Assembly (NCBI RefSeq): GCF_008831285.2
Contig: NW_022204508.1
Span: 1,070,575-1,134,574, forward strand
Reading direction: 5' to 3'
DNA: 64,000 nt
DNA from: Nymphaea colorata
Taxonomy: Eukaryota > Streptophyta > Magnoliopsida > Nymphaeales > Nymphaeaceae
The position numbers were made by a program, and so were the translations under genes. Positions within the stretch are counted from its first letter, which is position 1; each line of letters starts with the position of its first letter. A model generated the notes under the pieces. It did not search any database, was not told the origin of the DNA, and saw only the letters and a list, made by a program, of their open reading frames with translations. Positions 36,256-47,707 of this stretch are shown here, piece after piece.

Positions 36256-36955
36256 CCAATGATTTAATTCCTATCACTGTTGCCCACAATGGGCAACATT
36301 GGAGCCGTAATGTCTGCAGCTCCACATAGTTGGTGTCCAAATACCACACAAGCCTTTCACCTTTATAATCACAAATTGCCAAGCTCTCTATGCCATGTGG
36401 AGATTCCAAAGCCTCCAGCAAACCCTTCTGTTCCGAAGCACTGCCCACTATGTCATTTTTTCCCACCTTGAAATCTAATTCCACACCAATTAGCTCGTGC
36501 TTCTCCTTAAGATGTGTGCCTTTTGCATCAATTACTTTCACCCTTTCCCCTTCCAAACGTTCTACTGACAAGTACCCCTTTAGTTTGTTCAAGTCTTTCA
36601 GTTCCCTAATATTTCATCCCCTTATGTCCCCTTTGCCATCACATACAAGAAACCTTTTTAAGGTCCATAAATTGGTAAGCTTCCCCAAGCCTTCGGCTAT
36701 AAAAAGTTTCCCAAACCTTCGGCTATAAAATTCAAACACGTTGCATGTTCAAGCCCAAGATACCTCTAGTTGCAGAGTTCTTCCATTTCGTTGGGCAGCT
36801 CTTCAATTTCACTATGATTTAAATTCAATGTTTGCAGGTTCTAGAGTCTACCGATTGAATTGGGCAACTGTCTCACATCAGAAAGCTTAGATCAAGATAT
36901 TTTAGAAGTGAAAGGTTTTGAATGGGAGTTTGGTAGCTCATGTATCTGACATTTC

Positions 36956-37673
36956 ATCAAGTCGCTTTAATATAAAAAGTCATCCAGCCCTCGGCTTCAA
37001 TCAAATTGCTGCTTATTTTGTCCTGTCTGTGTCTGCCATTCAAATGAATTTTCCCTTCAGTAGTAGTGTGACCCGTTTCCCTCTTCAATCGGTGAAATAT
37101 GTTTATAATAATATGGCACATAGGGAAATACACAATCACACATTTTTTTACTAAGTTATGCTAAAGAAGAAGTTAAATTATTTAATTTACTAGCAGTTAA
37201 ATAATTCTGAAGGAAAGAATCCCCAACCCAAGCCTTCTAAATCTCTTAGAGTTCCTCTTTTCAGGTTTGTCAGATTTCGTGTTAATGCTCTTGTTTATCA
37301 GATTTTGTAAATTTTGCATATTCAATCTTCAACTCACATTTATTTTGATATTGAATGTGACCAAATGCTGCTGCAAGCAATTTGCTGGACTGTAGAGTCA
37401 AATTTGGGCTTGGTCACAAAAGTAAATATTGAATCCATTAAACCATATCCAACATTTGTCATAATGTTAAGATTGGCATAAAGTCACATGAGAGTGTGTG
37501 TGTGTGTATATGTATATATTAATCTCTTTCTGTCTATCCTAGATTTGCCTCTCTCTCTTTCTGTGTGTCTCCCCCCCCCCCCCTCTCTCTCTTGGCTTGT
37601 CTGTCTCTTTTTACAATATAAATAAGGTTGATCTACTATATAACTTTTATTATGAATAAGGTTGATCTTTGCT

Positions 37674-37708
<35 letters not shown>

Positions 37709-38540
37709 CATAAATGCAACATTGATCCATGACTGCTGCTAAATAAATCCAGAAGAAAACCTCAACCCCAATCTTCTACGTCACCTGGATTTGTACTTCA
37801 GTGACAATTAGGAAAAAAAAAAGAACATTAGAGGCGAAGTGCGCTCATGCAGGGGTAAGCTAATAAAATAAGAATGATATTAAAGTAAAGATGAAAAACT
37901 TCCTAAATCACATCGTAACTAGTGTAACATGGTGCCGGATATATATTTACCACAGTGGCACGTGATCACTTAATACCATTCAGTTATTTAGACCCCGATC
38001 CAGTAATCAAGAACATATTGATAGTCTTTTTTTCCAGACTGTGATTCATTTTTTAAAATAGAAATTATTTGTTTAATATTGTCTGTAGTAATTATTTTTC
38101 TTGCTTTAAAATATTAAAAAAAACAAATACCAATAACTTGAAAGACTTGTCAGAGTTATAGAAGAAATTACGGCAGTGATGAGAATAATGTGAGAACGCA
38201 AATCAGATTGTTGACTATCCTTACGTCTCTTAGTTGTCCAATATGTAGTTTCTAGGTAGAATATTTCCTTCTTGCTTTCTTCTTATTCTTCTCCTTTCAA
38301 CAGAATCTGATTAGTCAAATTGAAATTTAATTTCGCAAAGTAGAGAAACTAAATAGCATTTCATGTCCGCCTGTGATAATTCTATAAAATTCATGACCAT
38401 GGCAATTTACTCTACCATCTCCTAGAGAGGAAGCCTGAGCAATACTATACCATAGTTGGTCAGACTGACCGGCCAGTGAAAGTATGAATGTTAGTTCAAT
38501 TCTTATAGCTGTTATTTCTTTAAATTGCAAAAAATGGATG
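36956..38540. repeat. Upstream flank of NLR unit C
   Basis: 36956-37740 is intergenic with (CT)n runs at 37540-37600 and 37677-37705. From about 37740 it matches the upstream flanks of A and B: GTGCTCATGCAGGGGT (compare 52255), the AATCAAGAACA and GTCTGTAGTAATTATTTTTC blocks (compare 18755 and 52475), and the CAACAGAATCTGATTAGTCAAATT block (compare 52763). Homology breaks at ATGGATG, about 38540, where the LTR-like block starts. Confidence 0.6.
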
Positions 38541-41080
38541 TGTGTGTTCTCCCCTCCAAATTTTTCCAAAGCAGCATATTTTGACAAATTTACAACAAAT
38601 TTCAATGAGTTTTAGTCCCAAACACTTTAATTTCCCCTAATTTGGATCATTTCTCCTTCGATTTGATGGTCAATTATTTTTGTGGCTCATTTGGAACTAA
38701 ATTTCAGACTTTGAACCCAAGTTCAACCCAAATTTTGACTAATTTTATACTTCAGATCCAAAATCAAGTGTGGATCCAATCTAAAAACACATGCAATGAC
38801 CCAAAACAGATCCCTAAATCTAGATTTAGATCCAAATCCCCGCTCCAAAGCTAAAACAGATCGCTAGATCCAAATCTCATCTTCATATCCAAAACAAATC
38901 CCTACATCCAAATCCATATCTAAATCCCAGTAACATTTCTGAAACAGATCCCTAGATCCATATCATAGTTTTCAGATACAAAACAGGCTTTCAGATCAAA
39001 ACATGGATCCAATATATCTGAATCTTGATCCAAATCCAAATTCTGTATCCATTTTATCCAAATTTGAGCCTTTGGATCATATTTAGATCCAGTCTAGATC
39101 CAAGAATCCAAAATCTTGACCCAAATAGTTGTCTGAATCCAAACCCTTGGACAAATTCGAAATTTAGATCTCATTCCATGTTCTCATCTCAGTCCATATA
39201 TAAATCTAATATTCAGATCTGAATCTGAATTTCATATCCAAATCCAAATGTATGACTCTAGATGCATTTTAAGCTTTTGATCTAGATCCAGATCCAAATC
39301 TGAGACGTAGGTCAATTTCCAAACCTAGATCCACATTTGAGTTTCAAATTTATTATTTGTATCCATTTCCAACTCCAAAATTATAAATTTGACAAACCCA
39401 AATATTTGGGTCTGGTTTTGGATCCAAATTTAAGTTGCAAATCCTTTCTAGGCTCAAGAATCGAAGCATTACGGCCATTTTCCAAAATGTCATTGATTTC
39501 TTGTTCAAAATCATCAGAATACCCTTGATTTTTTTAAGATAACTTTAAATTTCCAAAATGCCATTGATTTTCACTAAATATCCTTCCTTTTTTCAAATGT
39601 ACCCTCATTTTCTCAAAAAAAAAAAAAAACCAAACTGCCCTGTCCCTGTCTGTGGAGCCCACTTCTGCGTAGCAAGACGTATTTGGTGCAGCAAGGCACT
39701 GTCAGGCGTACCTAAAACGACAGGATATGCACAGGACCTGGCCAAGCCTAGCTTGGTATGGGTAGGCTAGGTCGCACCAGGCTGTACCGGCGGCCAGAAC
39801 GCAAGCCTGGCTTAACCAGGTATGGCTCCGGCGGTTCAACAGGTCTTGCCTCGTTAGGATATGTCAGTGGCCGGCCTGATTCTGGCCAGGCCAGTCTAGG
39901 CCTGTCTGCGGCTAGCCAAGCTACGCCTGCAGCTGGCCATGCTAGGCTTACAGCCGGACAAAACAAGCCATGTGGCTGGCCTGAAGCACATTTTTAGGTC
40001 TGTTGTCTGCCGCTCAGCTAGGCCTAGCTTGCTGGGTGCTTGGGAATAGCTTGACCTTGGCACAGTCAAACTCTCGCTCAATTTTTTGAACAATTTTAAC
40101 CTTATTAGGAAATTATGTAATTTGAAGCCAATCATAACTAATTAATAACTAATTATACTTAAAAAAAATACTAAAATGTCATTGGGTCTTTTTCATGTAT
40201 AAATAATCATTCGTTTCTACCTTCTAATACATCATCAACCCCTTCGAGCCCTCTCTCTTTGTAAATACTTTTTCATTTCTACCTTCTAATATGCCTGACA
40301 ACCCCTTGAAGTCTTCCCTCTCCTACTCCAAACTTTCTTCTTATCCTCTTTTCACTTTAATATCTCCCTTCAGTGCTTCCTCATTTTCAATCTTGCGAAT
40401 TTCTTCTTCTTCAATTTTTATAATCGAGGAGCTCATGAAAGGCTCTTGTCTACTTTCTTCAACTCATTGGAGTCCTCATTTGATGACCTTATTTGATAGT
40501 GGAAGCAAAGAAGTGATTTATTCCTGACTTTATCAAGGTATGTTGATATTTTCTATTTTTTTTGACTTTTTGATTTCATGTCAAGCCAATGAATCCATAG
40601 AGATGGATTCGGAGAGAGAAGGATTTTTCTTAAAGCTTTGGAAATATGAACAATGGAAGTTTGTCTTTTTAATTCTCTCTTTCTTTATTTTCTTAAAAAT
40701 CTGTCTTTTCAACTATCTCTTTTTTTGAAACTCATTTTTTTTTTTAAATTCTCTCTCTTTTAAATATCTTTCTCTCTCCCACTCTTTCTTTTAGGTTGCT
40801 CTCTCTTTAACCTCTCCAATTTTTACTTTCCTCTTCATTTGCTCTTTCTTTCAATCTCTATCTTTTCCTTTTTTGAACTTCCCTCTCTCACTCTTTTTAC
40901 TTCTTTCTTTGTTTTTTGTGTTCTCCCTCTTCTTTAACTAATCTCTCATTTTCCCTCTCTTTTTTTTTCTAGTTTTCGTCTCTCTTTTATTAATCTCTCT
41001 TGTTAATGTCTCTCTCTTTAAATCTTTCTCTTTTGGAGTGATTACTATACTTTAAGCTCCTTGCTTAAATCCAAAGAAAG
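38540..41080 (+). mobile_element. LTR-like block related to the long-LTR element
   Basis: It begins TGTGTTCTCCCCTCCAAATT, followed by TTTCCAAAG. The 3' LTR starts TGTAATCACCCTAAATTTTTCCAAAG; the AAATTTTTCCAAAG stretch is identical. Both are followed by GATCCAAA-type repeats. Further in come CCAAAATGCCATTGATTTTC phrases, a GC-rich block (39640-40060), TATAAATAA at about 40198 and a pyrimidine-rich tract (40650-41040). The order parallels that of the first element's LTR. It interrupts the flank of NLR unit C. The right end and target duplication are not resolved, and the frames in it are composition artefacts. Confidence 0.45.
38750..39440. repeat. GATCCAAATC-type degenerate repeat field
   Basis: Dozens of imperfect copies of AGATCCAAATCC / CTAGATCCAAA are spaced irregularly over about 700 bp. 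A shorter field of the same motif is at 6334-6382 in the 3' LTR. No coding potential despite two short open frames. Confidence 0.7.
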
Positions 41081-41184
41081 GGTGTGATGTAAATGGAGAC
41101 ATGGCTACTGATGAACATTACACATACCATTTTATATTGAGCAAATATTAAGATAAGTTGGACCGATAACCTATTGTACATTAA

Positions 41185-43523
41185 GAGGTCGTTTGATTGT
41201 GTTGGAACACGGCGGAACAGAACAGACACGTTCTGTTTTGACAAAATTGACACAAACGTCGGACAGAGAATAGTAAAGACAGAACAGACAGAGAACAAAG
41301 GGTATAAATAGGAGAGACGTTCCTGCGCGTTCCGTCGTTTACCACGGAACAGCACATCGAGGAACGCAGACTCTCCTCGACCCCGAGCTCCTCTTGCCTC
41401 GCCCTTTCTCTTTCTTTCCCTCTCTCCTTCTCCTTCGTCTCCACCCGACCTGCTCATTCTCTTCTGTCCGTCTCCTCCCGAGCTTCCCCTTCTCCTCCAT
41501 CTCTGCCCCCGTCTCTGCCCCTTCTTCTCTGTCTCCACCCCGAGCTGCCCCTTCTCTTCGTCTCCACCCGGTCGCTGCCCTAGCCCTTTCTCTTTCTATC
41601 CTTCTCCTCCGTCTCCGCCCCCTCGCCCTTTCTCTTTCTCATCCTGAAAACCTATTGCATCTTCACCGGCAGATCCTCCTCACCATCGCGGTGTGTGCCC
41701 TTCCATCTTTTTTTATGTTCTTGAAGATTCCCACACACGTGCAATCCATCAGACTGATATCTTATTGATATTATGGAAATGAAAAAATTGTAAATGGTCT
41801 GCCAAATAACATGGTCCCGTGCCTGGCCAAGGGGCAGTAACTACAAGTGGACCGAAGAAGAGAGTAACTACAGTCTACAGGTATGCTCCTGAGCTTTTCC
41901 CCTTTCCATTTTGGAAGTAATGCATTTAAACTCGAAATGCTAGTCATATTGTTTGACACTGATGCTACCCCAAATTTGAATGCAGGTGATATGATAGTTG
42001 GACCAACCAAAACTCCTTTCATGGACGAGATATCGACAGGCTTAACATAGTATTACCCAATTTTATGTTCTATGCCTAGAACGATCTTGCATGCCAAACG
42101 TTTGGCAAAATGTTTGAGAGAGAAATGCCAAACAAATGAATGAATGGCATTTGCTCTTGAAGTCGCTTTGAGGTCAGAGTACCCTTGAGTTTGTAAGTAT
42201 GGCATGGGCACAAACAAATGAATGGGATCTTATGTTAATCATGTTATTCTGAAACTGATTTTCAGGTATTTTCTCTTCATTAAGATCGATCAATCTAAAT
42301 GTGCACATGAATTTAGTTTAGAGAGAATGGAAAAGTCATAAAGAATTTATGAATATGGTTATAACATGCGGCCCACAGGAGCAATGTGAATGGCTTCACA
42401 ACTGTTCGTGTAGCTTCTTCACCTGCAGAACTTGGGAACCGACACTAGGATCTCCAAACACAAAAACAGAAAAAAAGAATCTTATGTGTTAGGAGCCTTG
42501 AAAGTTATGACAAATGTGGACTGTCAAAATTTGAAGCCCATATGGAAACCTCCACGTTATCAATATCAGGTGAGATAGGAACATGGATCATCTGTATTAT
42601 CTCTAGCCTCTAGGCCATTTGAAGAACTCTCTCTCTCTCTCTCTCTCGTCAAAATCTGAAACCAGTCTGGTCTATCTTGGGCCCAACCTGACTCGCATTC
42701 CATATGTACAACTGTGTTTTATGTGCTCCGAAGTTACAGTAACATTGAAATTTAGACATGGCGGCAGAAACATTTAAAAACCAATAAGCTTTGACAACAT
42801 TGCCACATGACTGAGACATCATATACTACAAGTTTAATGCACACAATTGTCGGAGTTACGCAGTTCATCTGAGTTTGACGAATCTCTACAGTACTACATG
42901 AGTCTGTGATCTTAGCTGCTAGAGAAGAATGCGTAACCTATCGCCGATACACAATGCCCAATAACAAGAGAAAGAGCGAGAGAGGAAACAGACAGCCTTG
43001 GTTGCTTACCATTTGTCGTCATGAAGGCGGAGCCTTTTCTGCGGTGCTTTATTGAAGAACATAAGAGCAAGAAAAAAAAAGAAGGAAATTGTAATGTGGC
43101 CTACTCTTGTATCTATTTGTCCCAATCACATATCATAGACGAAATTTCATTTTTTATAATGATTATAAAATTTGTGGAGTGTAGTGATTATTTGGTCGTA
43201 ATTGGAGATATATTATCAAATTTGTTTACCTGAATTCAGGTTTGAATATAATGTCATATTGCATCGGAACCATTGACATCCCTCTTAAACCCAAAGCGCT
43301 TCACGAGAAAATTTCTCTTAAAACAAACGTCAGACAGGACGGACAGAACAGATAGAACAGACGTATGCGAAACAAACGCTGGACAAGATGAACATTGTGT
43401 TCTGTTCCTAAAATCATCAAACGGTGGACAAGAAACACCATTATTCATGAGGACAGGACAGTAGTGTAATGGAACAGGACGTCCTATCCGTTCTGTCCCA
43501 GTAGACAGCAATCAAACAACCTC
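41185..43523. mobile_element. 2.3-kb TIR element with TAA duplication (Harbinger-like)
   Basis: Ends GAGGTCGTTTGATTG and CAATCAAACAACCTC are inverted repeats with one mismatch. Both are flanked by TAA (41182-41184 and 43524-43526), the 3-bp target preference of PIF/Harbinger elements. Subterminal GGACAGAACAGA/TCTGTTCTGTCC phrases occur at both ends. No transposase is recognised. The left interior (41330-41700) is a C/T- and CpG-rich leader-like stretch with CGAGCT..CCCCTTCTC repeats, possibly a captured promoter/5' leader. A three-base duplication is weak evidence alone. Confidence 0.5.
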
Positions 43524-43599
43524 TAAGAGGCCCTGTGCGCCCAAATTCAAATATGGAGAAGATATTTGAATCTTGTGGAATGCATCAGGGATCCACTCC

Positions 43600-45490
43600 C
43601 ACCAAAAAAAAAAAATACTGATGGCTAGAAGGAAACCATCAGTAAAAATTCGGTTGACGAGTTATCGACGGTGACAATGAAGAGCATCATGTTGATTGAT
43701 GACATGTCCATAGGCATCTGTAAAGACTAGATATTTACCAACTATTATGGGAACCATCAGTATTGAAATGAGTATCACTAACGTCCAATGAGAACCATCA
43801 CGGCTTATTGAATTACTAATGTTCGATTCCGCTGTCACTAATGGTGGGTCTTCCCTTAAACGTGTAGACAACCCATTGTTTACTGAGTTATCTTGAGCAC
43901 ATCAATAAATATACAACTTTTACGAACGGCGTATAAATGCCATCAGTATTTATCTAGGTGACGTTGTTTCTTCTGTCAGCGTAAGTTTAAAAGCTTGCTC
44001 ACAGTTTCTCATGATATATCTTCCTTTATGACTGATGGTTTTTCGTCTTCCATCAATGAACACTTATCCTTATTTTTCTGTTGCAATCAGGGGCGAATCC
44101 AAGGGAGAGCCCACAGCAAAAAAAAAAAAAAAAAAAAAACATGTAAATTTTAGAAAATTTCGCTTGTCCTATATAAAAATTTTGGAAAAGTCAAAATTTA
44201 GAAACTTTACTTCAACCCCCTTCATGAAAAAATTTTTGGTTCCACGCCTGGTTGCAATCCCCATTCGATTTTCCTCTGTTTGTCATCCACAGCTTCCCCC
44301 ACATCTGTGTTGCTTGCCACTAACAACCATTGAACCTACCTTTAATCAGCCACGGTAGACCACCAGTGAATACTAAGTGTGAAACCTTCACAATTTCCTA
44401 CTGGAAGCAGAAGCAAGAATCAACTCGAAGCACAAAATGCAGCATTAAGAAAACAAGTCAATACTATACAAGAAAAACTAGTTGTACTTGAGGAAAAATG
44501 TGCACCATATGATGAAGTTAAATTAAAGTGTCTGAGCTCGAGACAACTTGTGTTGAGGTCCCAAAGGTAGACACTAAATGTACAAAGGTAGATATGCTCG
44601 TAGATAGTGTAAATCAAATTATAGCTTCACTTGTGGGATCATTCGGTTAAGTTTCAAATATATTTTATATTAAAATCATGCATACCATTTCTCGTAACAT
44701 ATTTTACTTGTTCTATGCAACTTTGCCGCCTGATTTATGCCATTGATAAGTATAGATGAAATTTGAAGTCTAGATTATTGGACTTTGTTTCATGTTTTGA
44801 ATATTATTACCAATACCATTGGAATATCTAAGATGGGATACATGTATCAAAAAATTTGTTAGACTTATTCATACATATGTACTTGTTATTAAGGATAATA
44901 TCCATTCATTTGTCTTTAATCAATAATATGTTCTGTATAATACATTGATTGCATTTTGTTCTGTTATTGATATCGTGCAAGGTTTTTTTGTATTCCCATT
45001 TTTCAGGTTGTACATGATATAGTATAATATAAAACATATTACAACCTTTTACTGACAGGTATCTCACATCAGTAAAAGTGCAATCTAGCGTCCATAAAAT
45101 AGCTAGTACTGACAGGAAGCAATTGACAATATTAAATATTAATTTTTTCTGGTGGGTATTTCTGTTAGTAAAAAGTGCACTGACGGTAGCCAGTCATTAC
45201 TATATATGGTATACTGTAGGGATGGCTGCGGGCATGTCAGTAAATCCTCAGCAATACAAGATGGCCACGATTTTCAGTGTAAGTGCACAAATGACTGACT
45301 GATGTAAGCAAGCGTCGCTACCCCATGCAATACACTAACAGCAACAGCCATTAGTATAATTTGACATCTACTAACGGTCTAGTGGACCCCATCATTGAAA
45401 TATTTAGTAGCACAATCTACACTCATGGACCCTGACATCCATCAATAAAAGTATTAATGGTGGTCTAGACATTTTTAACTGACGTTTTTT
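43600..45490. mobile_element. CACTA-like transposon relic
   Basis: Short motifs ACTGATGG/CCATCAGTA and ACTGACGG/CAGTAAAA recur at both sides of this interval (43617-43990 and 45050-45480), resembling the subterminal repeats of plant En/Spm (CACTA) elements. In the middle the frame at 44379-44570 reads QLEAQNAALRKQVNTIQEKL, a coiled coil like those at the C-terminus of plant CACTA-associated proteins. CACTA termini are not found. A MITE (44088-44250) is nested in it. Confidence 0.4.
44088..44250. mobile_element. hAT-type MITE, copy 3 (163 bp, perfect TSD)
   Basis: It starts CAGGGGCGAATCCAAGG and ends TTTTTGGTTCCACGCCTG. It is flanked by identical 8-bp copies of GTTGCAAT (44080-44087 and 44251-44258). 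It has an internal A-run of about 20 and the same interior as the copy at 21242-21416. The perfect duplication makes it the youngest of the three copies. Confidence 0.85.
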
Positions 45491-45904
45491 TAAATGTCAA
45501 TATTGTTTTCTTTTTGATGATCCAAGCCTTAGGATGCCAATAAATTGGATTTGGACCATATGTATCATTTTATAATGTCCAGTTACCGATGCAAACTGAC
45601 CAGCAGTAGGCTCCCATGTTTTATTAAGAATGGGATGAAATTGGAAACAATAAATGTCCGATTTATTGGATATGGTCCACGTATTTCAAAACGAATTCAA
45701 ATGTGACAACATTTCAATCTAACTTTTATATTCATAATCTGAATTTTATATGAATTTGACTTTTTAATTAGCATTCTATATACAAATCCAGCTTCTAAAT
45801 AAACAACTAATCATTTCAAACCACAGTAGATGATATTTTAAGAATCGACTTCCAAAATACATGGATATCGGATAGACATTTGTTTAAAATTGAACATAAA
45901 TTTA

Positions 45905-46050
45905 AATCAAAACGAATATTGACTGACTCAAAAACTCAAGCTCGAGCTCAACTTGACGATACGACATCGAGCTCAAACCCAACTTATTTAGCTTGCTTAT
46001 GCTAAACATGTACTGTTTCTGTTAACTCGTTTAGTTAGTACTCGTTTAAC
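45905..46050. mobile_element. Remnant of a hAT end (CTCGA-rich)
   Basis: ACTCAAGCTCGAGCTCAACT, CATCGAGCTCAAACCCAACT and AACTCGTTTAGTTAG resemble the subterminal regions of the 29755-36255 hAT. No TIR or target duplication was found, so it may be a truncated relative. Confidence 0.4.
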
Positions 46051-46052
46051 AT

Positions 46053-46453
46053 GATGTCCCCATGATTGGGCTTAGGATCAGGATGTCTGGGACTCATACA
46101 AATCTAGTTCAGCAGTTTTTTTTCAACAGACTCTGTTTGACAGAACCATGAGCTCAGTACTAAGTGTGAAAGGTCTCTCTAACAATAGCAACAAATTAAG
46201 ATCAAGTGGCACTAGCCAGGCAAGGTTGGTTCAGGCCAATTACATGGCCAGGCTAGGTTTTCTTGCTAGTTTTTCTAGCAATTTGCTTTCATGTTGGCTT
46301 TCTTGATTTCATACACATAAAGCTGCAGTTGAGGGTTTAAAAGAAGAAATCCAACATTTTTCGCACAGTGGTAAAAAGGTACAGTTCATTAAGTACCTCG
46401 GTTGTTGCTGTGGCTTATATATATATATATATATATACATACATACATACAGG

Positions 46454-46484
<31 letters not shown>

Positions 46485-46760
46485 CTGTGTGTGTGTGTGT
46501 GTGTGTGTCTGTATAACAGTAGAACTCGACCACATTTGCAATCTGCTTGCCGACAGAAGGACAGCAAGTTGTAGAAATGAAAGGAAAATAAGAGAGGAAA
46601 GCTTCAGCTTTAGAAGCTTTTTTGATAAGTGTGTGAAGGGTGTGGAATAGTTGTGTTTTACCAGATGGACAATTTACGGGATCTGGTTTTGCCAATTATA
46701 TATTGTGGTCCATACCGCTGTCTACAAACTACAAAGTCTATTTTTTTCTTTTCATTTTTG
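46053..46760. repeat. Direct repeat left of NLR unit B
   Basis: GATGTCCCCATGAT, GATCAGGATGTCTGGG, GACAGAACCATGAGCTCAG and the AACAGTAGAACTCGACC block occur in this order, and recur in the same order at 51411-52070. It contains (TA)n, (ACAT)n and (GT)n runs at 46420-46508. Confidence 0.75.
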
Positions 46761-47707
46761 CTTGGATCTTGATGGCTGGGGCAAGCCAGGCTTGTTATAC
46801 ATTCACTTGCTGTCACTGAATTTTGGCCATATTATAATCAAGTAAATTGCTGAGAAACAGGTGATCCAGCAGGGCCTGCATGCCAAAAGCCTCATATGGA
46901 CATGTTGGTGTCATTTCTTAGAATCTTTCACTTTGCAAAAAGTTTTATAATGTCAATGCTTTCATATACCATCTGAGTTAAAAAACACACTATAAAATGC
47001 ATGAATTATAAATTATTCAACTATAAGCGGTTTCCAATTTTTTTTCAAACATCTCATATAATTTTGAAGAAATGTGTATAGTGCTAGCAAGTGCATCTTC
47101 TTAAAAGTTAAGAATGTAGGCGCATTTTCAGAATGTGGGTTTGTGTTTTAAATTTATGAAGATCATTAAATGCATATTAATGGCCTAAATGTGAAAACCT
47201 TTGAAGGCCGCTCAAATAATGGCCAACTTGGGATTTTATCATATCAGCTAATAAATCAGGGCCTTTGTGCATCAATTGATGGATTGAAAACAAAATAATA
47301 TTTAAAATTGTTTTTAAAAATTTTCTAAAGAAAAAGGTAAATTTTAGTATCTGTACAGATTCAAGCCAAAAAAGGACATTGCCTTCTATTTGGCCCAAAT
47401 AGCATCAGATTTATCATTTATACATGGTACCTGCTGGTATTCACATAATTGATCTTTGTTTTCAATTACAAAAAAAAAATCAAATCATAGAGTTGGTCAT
47501 CATTTTGAGGAATTTAAAAGAGCTAGACAAGACTCCATTGATGCATAAAAGGTATGCCATTTCAGTTCAACAACACTTCAATTTACCGGACCCAAATCAA
47601 ACAAGAGGGAGAGGGAGAGGGAGAGGGAAAAAGAAGAGGCAACGAATGGAAACACAAATATTTAACCAAAATAATTAATTACCATTTGTCACTGATTTTC
47701 AGTAACA

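Larger units (their letters stand above)
28773..36955 (-). pseudogene. NLR pseudogene, unit C (LRR only, split by hAT)
   Basis: Two pieces on the minus strand, 36955-36256 then 29754-28773, join into an LRR region homologous to units A and B. The first piece carries the QIHELP..-type LRR start and the linker NKLKGYLSVERLEGERVKVI. The second has CPTLWELPSMPMLKSLKI and a run of LRRs ending with PTDAKKQIMS. The second piece is nearly open (29750-29202 and 29198-28773, one break at about 29200). No P-loop, kinase-2 or GLPL sequence is present upstream of 36955, so the CC and NB-ARC domains were lost independently of the transposon. The downstream CTCTCCCC-rich tract (28575-28590) is shared with A and B. 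Confidence 0.85.

Noticed and set aside
39558-40135. Frames in the GC-rich block on both strands
   Set aside because: No motif, mutually overlapping on opposite strands, and the block is repeat-like (CCAGGC/GGCCAG phrases).
41065-41768. Overlapping frames on both strands in the CpG/CT-rich stretch
   Set aside because: Mirror-image low-complexity translations (R/E/G-rich versus P/S/L-rich); more like an untranslated leader than a gene.
46368-46695. Frames rich in Y/I and C/V at microsatellites (also 11094-11282, 11970-12167, 53457-53657)
   Set aside because: They are translations of (TA)n, (GT)n and (CT)n runs.
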